DNA of 64,000 nt from CAYRQP01 sp964426545 (GCA_964426545.1 CAYRQP010000001.1:1-64000), one strand, 5' to 3'. Positions 35,212-43,590 are shown, counted from the first letter of the stretch. The notes: generated by a model not told the origin, from the letters alone. Numbers and translations are program-made.

Positions 35212-35802
35212 CTAATATCTTTCCGGCTCGACCAGTTCATAATTCTCGGGAACAACAAGATTGAAAGTACCTTCGGGTATCTCCGGGTATACCTGCAGGT
35301 TCCAAAGCACATAAGTCGTACTATTGCCATTGACATCAGTAGTGCTGAAATGATATGGGAGACTGTCGGCAAGAAGATATCCTACTTCCATTCTGTTGAT
35401 ACCACCTCCGAAGTCACCGTCGAGAACAAGCATAAGGCTGTCTCCAATGACTTCTTCTGAAGTTACCAGTGAAGTGTCATTGCACTCTTCAAGCAGATGC
35501 AGGAAACTTCCCTGCTCCTCTGCTGTATATGTGATAACCTGTTTATATTCCGGCTCTATCGTGTAAATTACTTCACCATCGAAACCATTAGTTCCGCCTC
35601 CACTCTCATCTGAATACTCGAGGCGGAATAGATCAGGCTGAGCAAGATACAAAAGCCCATCTGATGTATTTTCATCAAGCGTCAAAGCCCATATGTCCGT
35701 TTGTGTAAAACTGCCTGTTAGAAATGCTGACTCTTCAAGTTTTGCGATGAGCGGGTCGATAAGTGATGCAAATATAAGTATCGTACTCATAAATAAGGTC
35801 AT
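35212..35802 (-). CDS. lolA: Outer-membrane lipoprotein carrier protein
   Basis: 196 residues. A short signal peptide is followed by a LolA-type half-barrel pattern: GSFTQTDIWALTLDENTSD near residues 31-49, GLLYLAQPDLFRLEY, and FDGEVIYTIEPEYKQV. LolA carries lipoproteins across the periplasm to the outer membrane, which fits the many lipoproteins in the window. The start has GGGAG 8 bases upstream. It lies between a lipoprotein gene and rimO in one unit. Confidence 0.88.
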   Translation of the reverse strand: MTLFMSTILIFASLIDPLIAKLEESAFLTGSFTQTDIWALTLDENTSDGLLYLAQPDLFRLEYSDESGGGTNGFDGEVIYTIEPEYKQVITYTAEEQGSFLHLLEECNDTSLVTSEEVIGDSLMLVLDGDFGGGINRMEVGYLLADSLPYHFSTTDVNGNSTTYVLWNLQVYPEIPEGTFNLVVPENYELVEPERY

Positions 35803-35823
35803 ATGTTATTCTCCCAGTTAGAA

Positions 35824-36468
35824 TTAATCAATAATGGAGCCAGTTGTGATGTCTGAACCCACATTGATAAGAACACCTGTATGTCCGGGAAATACGTTTG
35901 AGATGTGGGTATCTCCCGGCTGAGTCTGAATTAATGTGTGTGAAGATATCCATTCAGTTAGTGAATCTGCCACCAGTTGCGCCTCAGCAGCCATCCCATC
36001 AGAATACAGTACAATTGTCAGGTTGGCTGCTCCGGGATCTTCTTTAATCAGTGGAGTCGAACCACGGGTAACAAATGCATTCCGTAATTTATTAGCAGCG
36101 TCTGATGAGTTTGAGTTCGAGACAATGGCAATCGAGGGGAATCTCTGCTGAACAACTTCCTCTACCGTTTCCATCGTTGTGGAAACAGTTGACGGTTGTG
36201 CTGACAGATCTGCATTTATCCTACGCAATGCGAGGTCTGCATCAGGTAGAAGTGCTGATTCAGGATACTCAGTAATCATGGTTTCGAAAGAAATCTTTGC
36301 ATCTGAGAGTCTACCTCGAAAATATTGCTGACTGCCGCGGGCAAAAAGCAGTTTGTCGTCACTTCCGCTGAGCATCCCGGCATTATCATACTGTTCACTG
36401 TTTTTCCCGCACCCCGCGGATGCGAAAAGCAGCGAAAGAATAATGATAAAGGGTGCAATGTTTTTCAT
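35824..36468 (-). CDS. Lipoprotein with TPR-like helices and LytR_C-like domain
   Basis: 214 residues. The leader ends at A-S-A-G-Cys20. Residues 35-90 contain a TPR-like helix pair (QQYFRGRLSDAKISFETMI). Residues 110-210 resemble the LytR C-terminal domain: SIAIVSNSNSSDAANKLR, then GVLINVGSD. The resemblance is weak. It follows ftsK after a 3-base gap, so it is in the same operon. The role is unknown; an envelope lipoprotein is the safe statement. Confidence 0.65.
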   Translation of the reverse strand: MKNIAPFIIILSLLFASAGCGKNSEQYDNAGMLSGSDDKLLFARGSQQYFRGRLSDAKISFETMITEYPESALLPDADLALRRINADLSAQPSTVSTTMETVEEVVQQRFPSIAIVSNSNSSDAANKLRNAFVTRGSTPLIKEDPGAANLTIVLYSDGMAAEAQLVADSLTEWISSHTLIQTQPGDTHISNVFPGHTGVLINVGSDITTGSIID

Positions 36469-36471
36469 CGA

Positions 36472-38727
36472 CTATTCCCCAGTCTCATCATCAGTATCCT
36501 CCGGTTCTGCATCTATATCCCGTGATACAAGTACATCACGCGCCTTAGAGCCCTGGAACGGGCCTACAATACCAGTTTGTTCCAGCATATCAATGAGCCT
36601 TCCCGCTCTCGAATACCCAACCTTCAGTCTTCTCTGTATCAGGGATACTGATCCCTGCTGAGTGTCAATTACCAATCGTTTTGCCTTCTCGTATAACGGG
36701 TCATCAATCTCTATCTCACTAGCATCCATCAGGTTCCCGTGGTTATCGACGGGAAATTCATATTCGAAGGGAAGTTCGGGTTGACTCTTAAGGAATTCCA
36801 CAACTGCTTTCGTCTCTGCAGTACTGATGAATGAGCCGTGAATTCGATACGGTTCGGGCAGTCCGGCAGGCATGTACATCATGTCACCGTTCCCAAGCAA
36901 TTTATCAGCACCGTTCATGTCCAGAATAGTCCTGGAATCTGTCTTGGATTTCACATTGTAAGCAAGTCTGGACGGGAAGTTTGCTTTTATCACACCGGTA
37001 ATCACATCTACAGACGGTCTCTGCGTTGCAAGAACAAGATGTATTCCGACTGCCCTGGCCATCTGAGCAAGGCGCGTTATGGCGGGTTCAATGTCATTTG
37101 CAGCCATAACCATCAGGTCGGCCAGTTCATCTATCACAACAACAATGTACGGTATCCGCTCGTCTTCTGATTCCGATGTCAATTTATCGTTGAATTCAGC
37201 AATTGATCGAACTGCCATTCTTGCCAGTCTCTGATACCGCTGCTCCATTTCCCGCACCAGAGCTCTGAGAAGAAGTTTTGCCTTCTCCGTTTCAAGCACT
37301 ACAGGAGCCCACAGGTGCGGAATCCCTTTATAAATCGATAATTCGAGCATTTTGGGATCGATCATCGCAAATCTAACCTCGTGCGGAGTTTTCTTCATGA
37401 GGATGGAAGTGATTATAGTATGGATACCAACGCTCTTTCCCGAGCCGGTGGCACCTGCAATCAGAAGATGCGGTGTCGAGCAGATATCAGCAGCAAAGGG
37501 CTCACCGTCTATCCTCTTACCAAGTGCTACCGGCAGGATTTCATCTGTGATTGCATCCAGTATCTCTCGCAGATATACGATTTCGGGATTCGGATTTGGA
37601 ATCTCTATACCGACTGCACCTTTTCCGGGAATAGGGGCCAGTATTCTTATCCGCTTTGCTTTCAATGCAAGGGCAAGGTCATCTGACAGAGCAACAAAGC
37701 GACTAATCTTGATACCGGATCCGGGAGCAACCTCGAAACGCGTTATTACAGGACCCGGGTGTGTACTTACTACTTCGCAATCAATATCGAAGTCAGCTAG
37801 TTTCTCGACTAATAGTTCTGCCTGCATCTTGATCATTTCTTCGGAAACTACCTTATCAATTCTGGGGGGTGGCATTTGAAGCAGATCCTCAGACGGCAGT
37901 TCATATTCAATAATCTGACTGGATACAACTGGGTCTTCTGTAGAATCCAAAGCTGCGGTTCGTGGCGTTGTTCTCACCGGTTTTGGACATACAGTCTCAG
38001 TTTCTTCTTCTGTCCGAATTTCCTTCGGTTCGGTCTTTTCGACTGTTCGACCGTCCTCGTTCGAGAAAGGAATTTCCTTAACCGGTTTCTTGACTCCTTT
38101 GTCTTTCCACGGATTTTCATCTCTTCCGTTTTGTCTTTCTCTTATGACTTCACGTGTTCTTTCTTTTCTCTTCTTCTTCATTTCACGGAATACTCCGGCA
38201 ATCCAGCTTCCAAATCCCGCGAACCACTGTGAGATACTCTTGAAATCTTCCGAAAGATCCCACCCCGTAAAAATGATGAGGGATATGAAAAAGAGTGCAA
38301 AGATTACTATATATGCAATGGGTGTACCCATGGCAGCTGTGGATCTCTCCACTAATGCACCAACAACCCTTCCGCCGGGAATATTATGGAATCCTGCATT
38401 AAACCGGGAAATGACCATGTCCAGCAAAGCTGTAAAGAAATACCCTGTAACCAGCAGACCTGAAAGCACTTTGAAACCCGTATGTTTGGATTTCAGACCA
38501 AGAAGCCATACTCCAATCTGAAGCAGGAATAGAGGAAACAGAAAAGACATATACCCGAATGTACTCATGAAGAAACCTTTAACTCTCGTAACAGATCCGG
38601 TTCCTCCAGGGAGAATCAAAGTAAGCAGCAGTATGATAGCAAGAACAAGGTCAAATACGAGAAATATGTTCCTCGTTCGCCTACGGCGTTTCTTCTTTGC
38701 AATCGGTATTCGTTTTTTTGTTGCCAT
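36472..38727 (-). CDS. ftsK: DNA translocase FtsK/SpoIIIE
   Basis: 751 residues. Four membrane segments lie in about 20-165, then a charged linker (about 185-280), the alpha/beta translocase core with Walker A GATGSGKSVG and Walker B VVVIDELADLMV, and a C-terminal gamma winged helix (SLIQRRLKVGYSRAGRLID). FtsK pumps DNA through the septum and aids chromosome dimer resolution at division. The ATG overlaps the stop of the HU-CBM48 gene by 1 base. Confidence 0.96.
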   Translation of the reverse strand: MATKKRIPIAKKKRRRRTRNIFLVFDLVLAIILLLTLILPGGTGSVTRVKGFFMSTFGYMSFLFPLFLLQIGVWLLGLKSKHTGFKVLSGLLVTGYFFTALLDMVISRFNAGFHNIPGGRVVGALVERSTAAMGTPIAYIVIFALFFISLIIFTGWDLSEDFKSISQWFAGFGSWIAGVFREMKKKRKERTREVIRERQNGRDENPWKDKGVKKPVKEIPFSNEDGRTVEKTEPKEIRTEEETETVCPKPVRTTPRTAALDSTEDPVVSSQIIEYELPSEDLLQMPPPRIDKVVSEEMIKMQAELLVEKLADFDIDCEVVSTHPGPVITRFEVAPGSGIKISRFVALSDDLALALKAKRIRILAPIPGKGAVGIEIPNPNPEIVYLREILDAITDEILPVALGKRIDGEPFAADICSTPHLLIAGATGSGKSVGIHTIITSILMKKTPHEVRFAMIDPKMLELSIYKGIPHLWAPVVLETEKAKLLLRALVREMEQRYQRLARMAVRSIAEFNDKLTSESEDERIPYIVVVIDELADLMVMAANDIEPAITRLAQMARAVGIHLVLATQRPSVDVITGVIKANFPSRLAYNVKSKTDSRTILDMNGADKLLGNGDMMYMPAGLPEPYRIHGSFISTAETKAVVEFLKSQPELPFEYEFPVDNHGNLMDASEIEIDDPLYEKAKRLVIDTQQGSVSLIQRRLKVGYSRAGRLIDMLEQTGIVGPFQGSKARDVLVSRDIDAEPEDTDDETGE

Positions 38728-39257
38728 TATAACTGCCTTAGTGTATTACCGCGAGAATCTTCGGGAAAAGCGGGGTCCCGCTCCATCTCCCCGTCAATCA
38801 AATACTTATACCTGATAGATTGTCCCGCAACACCTGATACTGCTGCAACCCAGCTTCCGTCGGGGAGTTTCTGCATCGCTGTCGCAGTCTCGCTCCAGTC
38901 ATTGAAAGTACCAACTACATAGACCTGTTTGGCACGGCTTGCCGTAAGACAGAGAAAATCTACAGTCACCTTCCTGCCAAGTCTCTCCTGAATCTTATCT
39001 TTCAGATCATTGTAAGCCCTGAACACCGGTCTTACTTTCGGGGGGATTTCGATGAGTCCTTCTCCCTGCGGGTTTCGAGCCCGCCGCCGGGTACCCTGTT
39101 TTGTCTCGAAGCACCCGAAACCGCGCAGATAGATAGTTTCTCCCCTGCACATTTCTTCTGATATTGTATCGATAATAGAAGTAAGGACTGTTCTTGTTAT
39201 CCTGCAGCTTACTCCGGTTTTATGTGCGACCGCTCTCGAAAGTTCTTCCTTGGTCAT
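38727..39257 (-). CDS. HU-type DNA-binding domain fused to CBM48/AMPK-type glycogen-binding domain
   Basis: 176 residues from the ATG at 39257 (GGGGG a few bases upstream); an in-frame TTG lies 4 codons earlier. Residues 1-92 are an HU/IHF fold: MTKEELSRAVAHKTG, ETIYLRGFGCFE, and the DNA-contacting arm RRRARNPQ. Residues 95-176 match the carbohydrate-binding module of AMPK/isoamylase type: QVYVVGTFNDWSE, then DGSWVAAVSG, IRYKYLIDGE and DPAFPED. The Trp in FNDW and the Lys of YKYLIDG are the usual sugar-contact positions. I know of no described protein with this pairing. It is coupled to ftsK. Confidence 0.85.
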   Translation of the reverse strand: MTKEELSRAVAHKTGVSCRITRTVLTSIIDTISEEMCRGETIYLRGFGCFETKQGTRRRARNPQGEGLIEIPPKVRPVFRAYNDLKDKIQERLGRKVTVDFLCLTASRAKQVYVVGTFNDWSETATAMQKLPDGSWVAAVSGVAGQSIRYKYLIDGEMERDPAFPEDSRGNTLRQL

Positions 39258-39366
39258 GCCTACCCCCAAATATCTCTTTCAATCTAACAATATCTGTTAT
39301 ATCTCTTCATCTTAACGGTTGTTGTGTCAATACTCAGAAATCCTTCAGGTGTCAAGTCAGCACATT

Positions 39367-39395
39367 GTGACAATTGGGATTGTATATTGTATCTT
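39367..39395 (+). promoter_or_regulatory. Possible aroK promoter
   Basis: GTGACA (39367-39372) and TATCTT (39390-39395) are 17 bases apart. The start site would fall just ahead of the AGGAGG ribosome site at 39405-39410. Confidence 0.4.
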
Positions 39396-39414
39396 TTAGA
39401 AAACAGGAGGTAAA

Positions 39415-39939
39415 ATGCAGGGAACAAACAGACCCTTATGTATTTTTATTGCCGGACCGCCATTTTCAGGTAAATCAACCGTTGGATCTCTCCTTTCCGG
39501 TCTGATTGAAATTCCTTTCTTCGACCTGGATGAAACAATCGAATCCAAAGGAACATCCATTCCGGAAATATTCTCATCGAAAGGCGAGGCTTCTTTCAGA
39601 GTCACTGAAGATGCCGCGCTCAGGGAAACGATTGCTTCACAGAATACATTCGTTCTTGCACTCGGCGGCGGAACACTCCTGAATCCGGAGAACCTGCAGC
39701 TCTGTCTGGGTACAGGCATCATCCTCACCCTGCATGCTGACATTGAGGACATTTTGAGCCGGTATCACAATACCGACCAAATCAGACCCCTTGCAGGAGA
39801 TGAAAATACTCTTCGCATACTGCATGCAAAGAGGAAGGGACACTATTCGAGTCTTCCAAATCAGATAGATACAACGGACAGATTACCCCAAGAGATTACT
39901 GAATATGCAAAGTTATTTGTGCGGGATTACTTCAGGTGA
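39415..39939 (+). CDS. aroK: Shikimate kinase
   Basis: 174 residues, normal length. P-loop GPPFSGKSTVGS, the shikimate-binding FFDLDETIE with its Asp, FRVTEDAALRE with the usual Arg, and the ALGGGTLL motif. It phosphorylates shikimate in the aromatic amino-acid pathway. A strong AGGAGG ribosome site stands 4 bases before the ATG. Its 3' end overlaps that of dprA on the other strand by 8 bases, so the two are convergent. Confidence 0.93.
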   Translation: MQGTNRPLCIFIAGPPFSGKSTVGSLLSGLIEIPFFDLDETIESKGTSIPEIFSSKGEASFRVTEDAALRETIASQNTFVLALGGGTLLNPENLQLCLGTGIILTLHADIEDILSRYHNTDQIRPLAGDENTLRILHAKRKGHYSSLPNQIDTTDRLPQEITEYAKLFVRDYFR

Positions 39940-40942
39940 GTGAGTACGTCTCTCCTTTTTCTCTTCTTACAATACCTGCCATCTCCAGATTGAGTAATTC
40001 ACCCTGAAGGTCCTGTACAGATAATTCTGACTCATTTACAAGAGTGTTGAAATGCATTGGCTTGTCGAACAGAAGAACAACAATCTTCTTTGCAGTCTCC
40101 GTATCTGCTCTTTCAAGATGGGATTCTGCGGTTGTTTCCGGTACCAGTCCAAGTGGTTCGAGTACATCTTTCGCACTCAGAACAACACCTGCACCATCCC
40201 TGATAAGCCTGTTTGTTCCTTTTGAAGTAGCATGTGTTATCTCACCCGGTACAGCAAATACATCTCTGGACTGATCAAGAGCTGTGCCAACGGTAATCAT
40301 AGTACCGCTCCGCCCTCCTGCTTCAACAACGACAACGCCGAGTGAAAGACCGCTAACAATTCTGTTTCTTTCGGGAAAGTTGTATTTCATGGGTTTTGTC
40401 ATGGGCGGGTATTCAGTCATCAGTATTCCAGCCTTCACTATTTTCTCAGACAATCCCCTGTGTTCGGGCGGATAACAGATGTCCAATCCTGTTCCCATGA
40501 CAGCAATTGTCTTTCCGCCGGCTTTGATTGCACCCCGGTGTGCTTCTGCGTCGATTCCCCTTGCCAGCCCGCTGACCACTACAACACCTGCACCCACAAA
40601 GTCCTTTGCCAGTTTTACAGCAACTCTCCTGCCGTACATCGAACATCTGCGTGAACCGATTACTGCTATGCAGGGATTTTCGGTGAGGTTAGCAAGTTCT
40701 CCCTTATAGAACAACAGCACAGGCGGGTCAGGAATTTGGACAAGCATCGACGGATAAATGTCTTCACCTGCAAACATCACTCTGTGTTTATCCTGCACTG
40801 CCACTGCAAGTTGTATATCAATTGTAGATTCGTCAGGTCTTCCAGAAGGCTTCTCGTGCGCGAGAATTGAAACCGCTTCTTCGAAACCGTAGTGCAGAAT
40901 AATGTTCAGCAGATCTGCTCTTCTTACGCCGCTCCAGTTCAC
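39932..40942 (-). CDS. dprA: DNA processing protein DprA
   Basis: 336 residues. The Rossmann-like DprA core contains GSRRCSMYGRR, VVSGLARGIDAEAHRGA and PERNRIVSGL, followed by a C-terminal winged helix. DprA loads RecA on incoming single-stranded DNA during natural transformation. Together with type IV pilus genes nearby this would allow DNA uptake, though no comEC or comEA gene is in the window. The GTG start lies 18 bases after the obgE stop codon. Confidence 0.93.
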   Translation of the reverse strand: MNWSGVRRADLLNIILHYGFEEAVSILAHEKPSGRPDESTIDIQLAVAVQDKHRVMFAGEDIYPSMLVQIPDPPVLLFYKGELANLTENPCIAVIGSRRCSMYGRRVAVKLAKDFVGAGVVVVSGLARGIDAEAHRGAIKAGGKTIAVMGTGLDICYPPEHRGLSEKIVKAGILMTEYPPMTKPMKYNFPERNRIVSGLSLGVVVVEAGGRSGTMITVGTALDQSRDVFAVPGEITHATSKGTNRLIRDGAGVVLSAKDVLEPLGLVPETTAESHLERADTETAKKIVVLLFDKPMHFNTLVNESELSVQDLQGELLNLEMAGIVRREKGETYSLT

Positions 40943-40959
40943 AAGCAGCAGAGCAGTTC

Positions 40960-41961
40960 TTAGTCTTTTGCTCTCAACCTGCGAATAACTTCCGCTGTCT
41001 TCTGTAGAAATACTTTAACTCCTGCTCCGGATGTGGCACTCAAGGCAATTGTCCCTGCAGGAAGCGTGTCGAGTGCATCAGCCGTTTCATCCTCTGAAAG
41101 AAGGTCGATCTTTGTCAGAATGATTATCTCATCTAGTTCTGCGAGCACCGGGTCATATTTTAGAACTTCTTCCTTTACTATTTTGTACTGCATTTCAGGA
41201 GAGATTTCAAGTCCCGCTCCTACAACATATACAAGTATTCTGTTCCGTTCCACATGCCGAAGGAATTGAAGCCCAAGCCCAACACCTTCACTGGCATCTT
41301 CAATAAGTCCGGGCAGGTCTGCGAGAACAAAACTGAAACCCCGCCCCATATTCACGACGCCAAGGGCAGGATGAATTGTAGTAAACGGATAGCCTGCAAT
41401 CTTCGGTCTTGCCGATGTTACATTGGAAAGCAGAGTCGATTTACCGGCATTAGGGATTCCAACAAAACCTGCATCAGCTATCAGGCTGAGTTCGAGTCTC
41501 AGTTTTCGGATTTCGCCCGGAGTGCCCTTCGTGCATTTTCTCGGTGCACGGTTTACGGATGTCGCGAAAGCGGCATTTCCTCTGCCGTACTTCCCCCCGG
41601 AGACTGCCTTGAATAAGGTTTCCGTCTCAGTAAGATCATACAGCAATTCACCTGTGGATGCATCGTAAACCCTTGTTCCGGGTGGAACTTCGAGGACAGT
41701 ATCTGCCCCTGCCCTGCCCTTCTTATCTGAAGAACCGCCGCTGGCACCTTTCTCTGCCGTGAAGATTGCGCCATTCCTGAAATCAGTCAGTGTGGTCATC
41801 TTTTTGTTGATTTTCAGAAAGACGCTGCCGCCGTTTCCGCCGTCACCCCCGTTGGGTCCGCCCTTGGAGACATACTTCTCTCTGCGGAAGGCGATAATCC
41901 CGTCACCACCCTTACCAGCGTGCACTTCAATCGTAACAAGGTCAATAAATCTCTTACTCAT
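40960..41961 (-). CDS. obgE: Obg family GTPase
   Basis: 333 residues. The N-terminal Obg fold (residues 1-158) is glycine-rich (GGPNGGDGGNGGSVFL). The GTPase domain has G1 GIPNAGKSTLLS, G3 DLPGLIE and G4 TKID. It binds the 50S subunit and links GTP level with ribosome assembly and growth. The C-terminal extra domain of some ObgE proteins is absent. Confidence 0.96.
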   Translation of the reverse strand: MSKRFIDLVTIEVHAGKGGDGIIAFRREKYVSKGGPNGGDGGNGGSVFLKINKKMTTLTDFRNGAIFTAEKGASGGSSDKKGRAGADTVLEVPPGTRVYDASTGELLYDLTETETLFKAVSGGKYGRGNAAFATSVNRAPRKCTKGTPGEIRKLRLELSLIADAGFVGIPNAGKSTLLSNVTSARPKIAGYPFTTIHPALGVVNMGRGFSFVLADLPGLIEDASEGVGLGLQFLRHVERNRILVYVVGAGLEISPEMQYKIVKEEVLKYDPVLAELDEIIILTKIDLLSEDETADALDTLPAGTIALSATSGAGVKVFLQKTAEVIRRLRAKD

Positions 41962-41970
41962 TTCGTCTCC

Positions 41971-42043
41971 AAAAGGTGCCAGGCACTTTTATAAATGCAC
42001 TCTATAGCGGGGTTCATGTGAAAATAAAGTGCCTGGTACTTTT
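41971..42043. repeat. REP doublet flanking the transposase, left copy
   Basis: The unit contains GTGCCAGGCAC (41976-41986) and GTGCCTGGTAC (42029-42039) separated by a spacer with AGCGGGGTTCATGTGAAAATA. A direct copy is at 42727-42796. It overlaps the transposase stop codon. Confidence 0.85.
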
Positions 42044-42668
42044 ATTTCTTCTCTTTACCGAGAATGCGTTCAACCGTTTTGATGAACTGTTTATCACCCC
42101 ACGGGCGCCCTGTTTTAGTTTTCTTTCTCAGATCATCGATATCCTTAGACTCCGCAGACAGATATTCTACCCAGTCGTCCACCGAGTCAAGTATCTCAGC
42201 ATTTGTCACGAGCGGATCATATTCCTTTCTGCCTGCATGAAATGCTGCGCTCGACCATTCATATTCAAATGGATCCTCCACTATGCCAGCGCGTACTGGA
42301 TTCCGTAGAACATATCTCACGGCTGAATGTAAGTGATGTAGGCTCATAGGTACCGAATAGAAGCGACTCTGGAATAATGCACCTTTTACTTCATGCCTTT
42401 TGTTGAATGAGCATGAGTAAGTTTTGTGACTTTCGCCCATGACTTTCGATAGACTCTCTTTTGAGCCGGGTACAACAATGAGATGGACATGATTTGTCAT
42501 CAGACACCAACTGATAATCTCAAGATCATACTTCTCGGAAAATTCAGCAAGCAGTTTGATATAGTAATTCCTGTCTATGTCAGACTCAAAGATATCCGTC
42601 GAACGCACCCCGCGCTGAGTCACGTGATGTGGAATTCCCTGCAATACAATTCTTTCTTTTCTTCCCAT
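42042..42668 (-). CDS. REP-associated tyrosine transposase (RAYT)
   Basis: 208 residues, IS200-like Y1 transposase domain. The HUH motif is in TNHVHLIVVPG, the N-terminal signature is IVLQGIPHHVTQRG, and a candidate catalytic tyrosine lies in AVRYVLRNPVRAG. RAYTs cut single-stranded DNA at REP hairpins and are usually single-copy, domesticated transposases that spread REP repeats. Here both sides carry direct copies of a REP doublet. The isolated REP palindrome at 3075-3091 is a likely product. The frame is intact. Confidence 0.92.
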   Translation of the reverse strand: MGRKERIVLQGIPHHVTQRGVRSTDIFESDIDRNYYIKLLAEFSEKYDLEIISWCLMTNHVHLIVVPGSKESLSKVMGESHKTYSCSFNKRHEVKGALFQSRFYSVPMSLHHLHSAVRYVLRNPVRAGIVEDPFEYEWSSAAFHAGRKEYDPLVTNAEILDSVDDWVEYLSAESKDIDDLRKKTKTGRPWGDKQFIKTVERILGKEKK

Positions 42669-42726
42669 ACTACTGTTTTACTCGATAAATGCAGGTTTGT
42701 CAAGTAGTAGAGAAAAGTGCGCAATA

Positions 42727-42796
42727 AGTGCCTGGCACTTTTTTAAACGCATGCTACAGCGGGGTTCATGTGAAAATATAGTGCCTGGCACTTTTT
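42727..42796. repeat. REP doublet flanking the transposase, right copy
   Basis: AGTGCCTGGCACT occurs at both ends of the unit (about 42727-42739 and 42780-42792). The spacer AGCGGGGTTCATGTGAAAATA is identical to that of the left copy, and both units have the same orientation. Confidence 0.85.
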
Positions 42797-42802
42797 CATA
42801 TG

Positions 42803-42832
42803 AAAAAAAAGCGGCGGACCGAAGTCCGCCGC
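42803..42832 (-). terminator. Rho-independent terminator of the pilin gene
   Basis: On the minus strand, GCGGCGGAC, a TTCG tetraloop and GTCCGCCGC form a perfect 9-bp stem (42811-42832), followed by eight T (42810-42803). It lies 22 bases after the pilin stop codon. Confidence 0.93.
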
Positions 42833-42854
42833 TAAGAACTAACATCAAACTAGA

Positions 42855-43250
42855 TCAGTCTGCGTACGAACCGCCCCAGCTCTTGATACCTGTGAGGATC
42901 TCACCGTGCTGACGGGATTCCGTCGGGCAACCAAGGTCATATGTCTCGTCGTTCTCGAGAGCATTGTCAGTTGTGAGTTCATATGCTGTGTCTACATCTT
43001 CCGGGCATCTCCAGCTTTCGCAACCCTGAAGTATTCTGGAAGTGTTAAGACCAGTAAGTAATGCATACTGGTGACCAGGACGTGTGTAGTACATACCTTC
43101 GCCTGTGGCTATACTACCCATTTGGGCACGGCATGCTGATTCTTTTGCCTGCTCCTGCACACTAGAAAATCTAGGTATTGCGATTGCAGCAAGAATACCA
43201 ATGATGACCACAACGATCATCAGTTCGATGAGGGTGAAACCTTTTTTCAT
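42855..43250 (-). CDS. pilA: Type IV pilin (major-pilin-like)
   Basis: 131 residues from the ATG at 43250, with GAAAGG 9 bases upstream; two further ATGs stand closer to that site. The leader is MKKG, cut before Phe in the class III motif KKGFTLIELMIVVVI, with Glu5 of the mature protein present. A short globular part follows with four cysteines, able to form two disulfides (SACRAQ, QGCESWRCP, LGCPTES). Its own terminator and sigma-54 promoter suggest strong, regulated expression, fitting the major pilin. It lies next to pilR, which would control it. Confidence 0.9.
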   Translation of the reverse strand: MKKGFTLIELMIVVVIIGILAAIAIPRFSSVQEQAKESACRAQMGSIATGEGMYYTRPGHQYALLTGLNTSRILQGCESWRCPEDVDTAYELTTDNALENDETYDLGCPTESRQHGEILTGIKSWGGSYAD

Positions 43251-43289
43251 CTTCATCATCCTTTCGTTTAGGGTTAACATTAACCAGCA

Positions 43290-43306
43290 CTAAAAAACTT
43301 TTTTAG
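43290..43306. repeat. CTAAAAAA/TTTTTTAG inverted repeat in the pilin leader
   Basis: Perfect 8-bp arms separated by one base, located between the predicted pilin transcript start and the ribosome site. A role in mRNA stability or leader control is possible but unproven. Confidence 0.4.
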
Positions 43307-43320
43307 CACAACGGTACAGT

Positions 43321-43336
43321 TGCAATATTCATGCCA
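43321..43336 (-). promoter_or_regulatory. Sigma-54 promoter of the pilin gene
   Basis: On the minus strand, TGGCATGAATATTGCA matches the TGGCACG-N4-TTGCA consensus with one mismatch. The GG and GC elements have the exact 10-base gap. The transcript would start near 43310 and have a leader of about 60 bases. The sigma-54 activator PilR is encoded just upstream. Confidence 0.85.
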
Positions 43337-43355
43337 GATGCTAATTTATGTGTTT

Positions 43356-43377
43356 TAATGCCTGTGTTAGGGCATTA
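43356..43377. repeat. Inverted repeat upstream of the sigma-54 promoter
   Basis: TAATGCC (43356-43362) and GGCATTA (43371-43377) form perfect 7-bp arms 8 bases apart. It lies about 20 bases upstream of the promoter, closer than usual enhancer sites for PilR. It is a candidate regulator site. The gene-free interval 43251-43590 otherwise holds the pilin promoter and three repeat fragments (43479-43570). Confidence 0.35.
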
Positions 43378-43478
43378 TGCGCACATATGCAGCCTTAATA
43401 CTGTGTATTCGAAGAATTGCGTTGATTGTGAGTTGCATATTGCAAGTACATGATAAAACACGGCCATTGTATCCAACG

Positions 43479-43528
43479 ACATGATTCCTTCGTGTCCCGT
43501 TTTGCTATTTTACCCTTCGTGTCCCGTT
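43479..43528. repeat. CCTTCGTGTCCCGTT direct repeat with hairpin remnant
   Basis: The 15-mer occurs at 43487-43501 and 43514-43528. The first copy with its upstream ACATGATT is an inverted relative of the hairpins at 7836-7901. At 43557-43570 GTACAGTACGTCAC adds a half copy of the element found at 60868-61003. Confidence 0.5.
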
Positions 43529-43590
43529 AATAGCACCGCCATTTATTTCAGCAAAAGTACAGTACGTCACCACTTGCACCAAAAATGTTC

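Noticed and set aside
35211..35372. Longer N-terminus for rimO
   Set aside because: It would lie almost wholly inside lolA and adds residues not found in RimO; the TTG at 35210 with GGAAAG fits the family length.
34666..35460. 264-codon plus-strand open frame opposite rimO and lolA
   Set aside because: It lies antisense to two well-supported genes, has no domain pattern and its Ser-rich composition is typical of a shadow frame.
41971..42796. A complete IS200/IS605 insertion sequence
   Set aside because: The flanks are direct copies of a REP doublet and there is no TnpB gene; a RAYT with its REPs explains the structure better.
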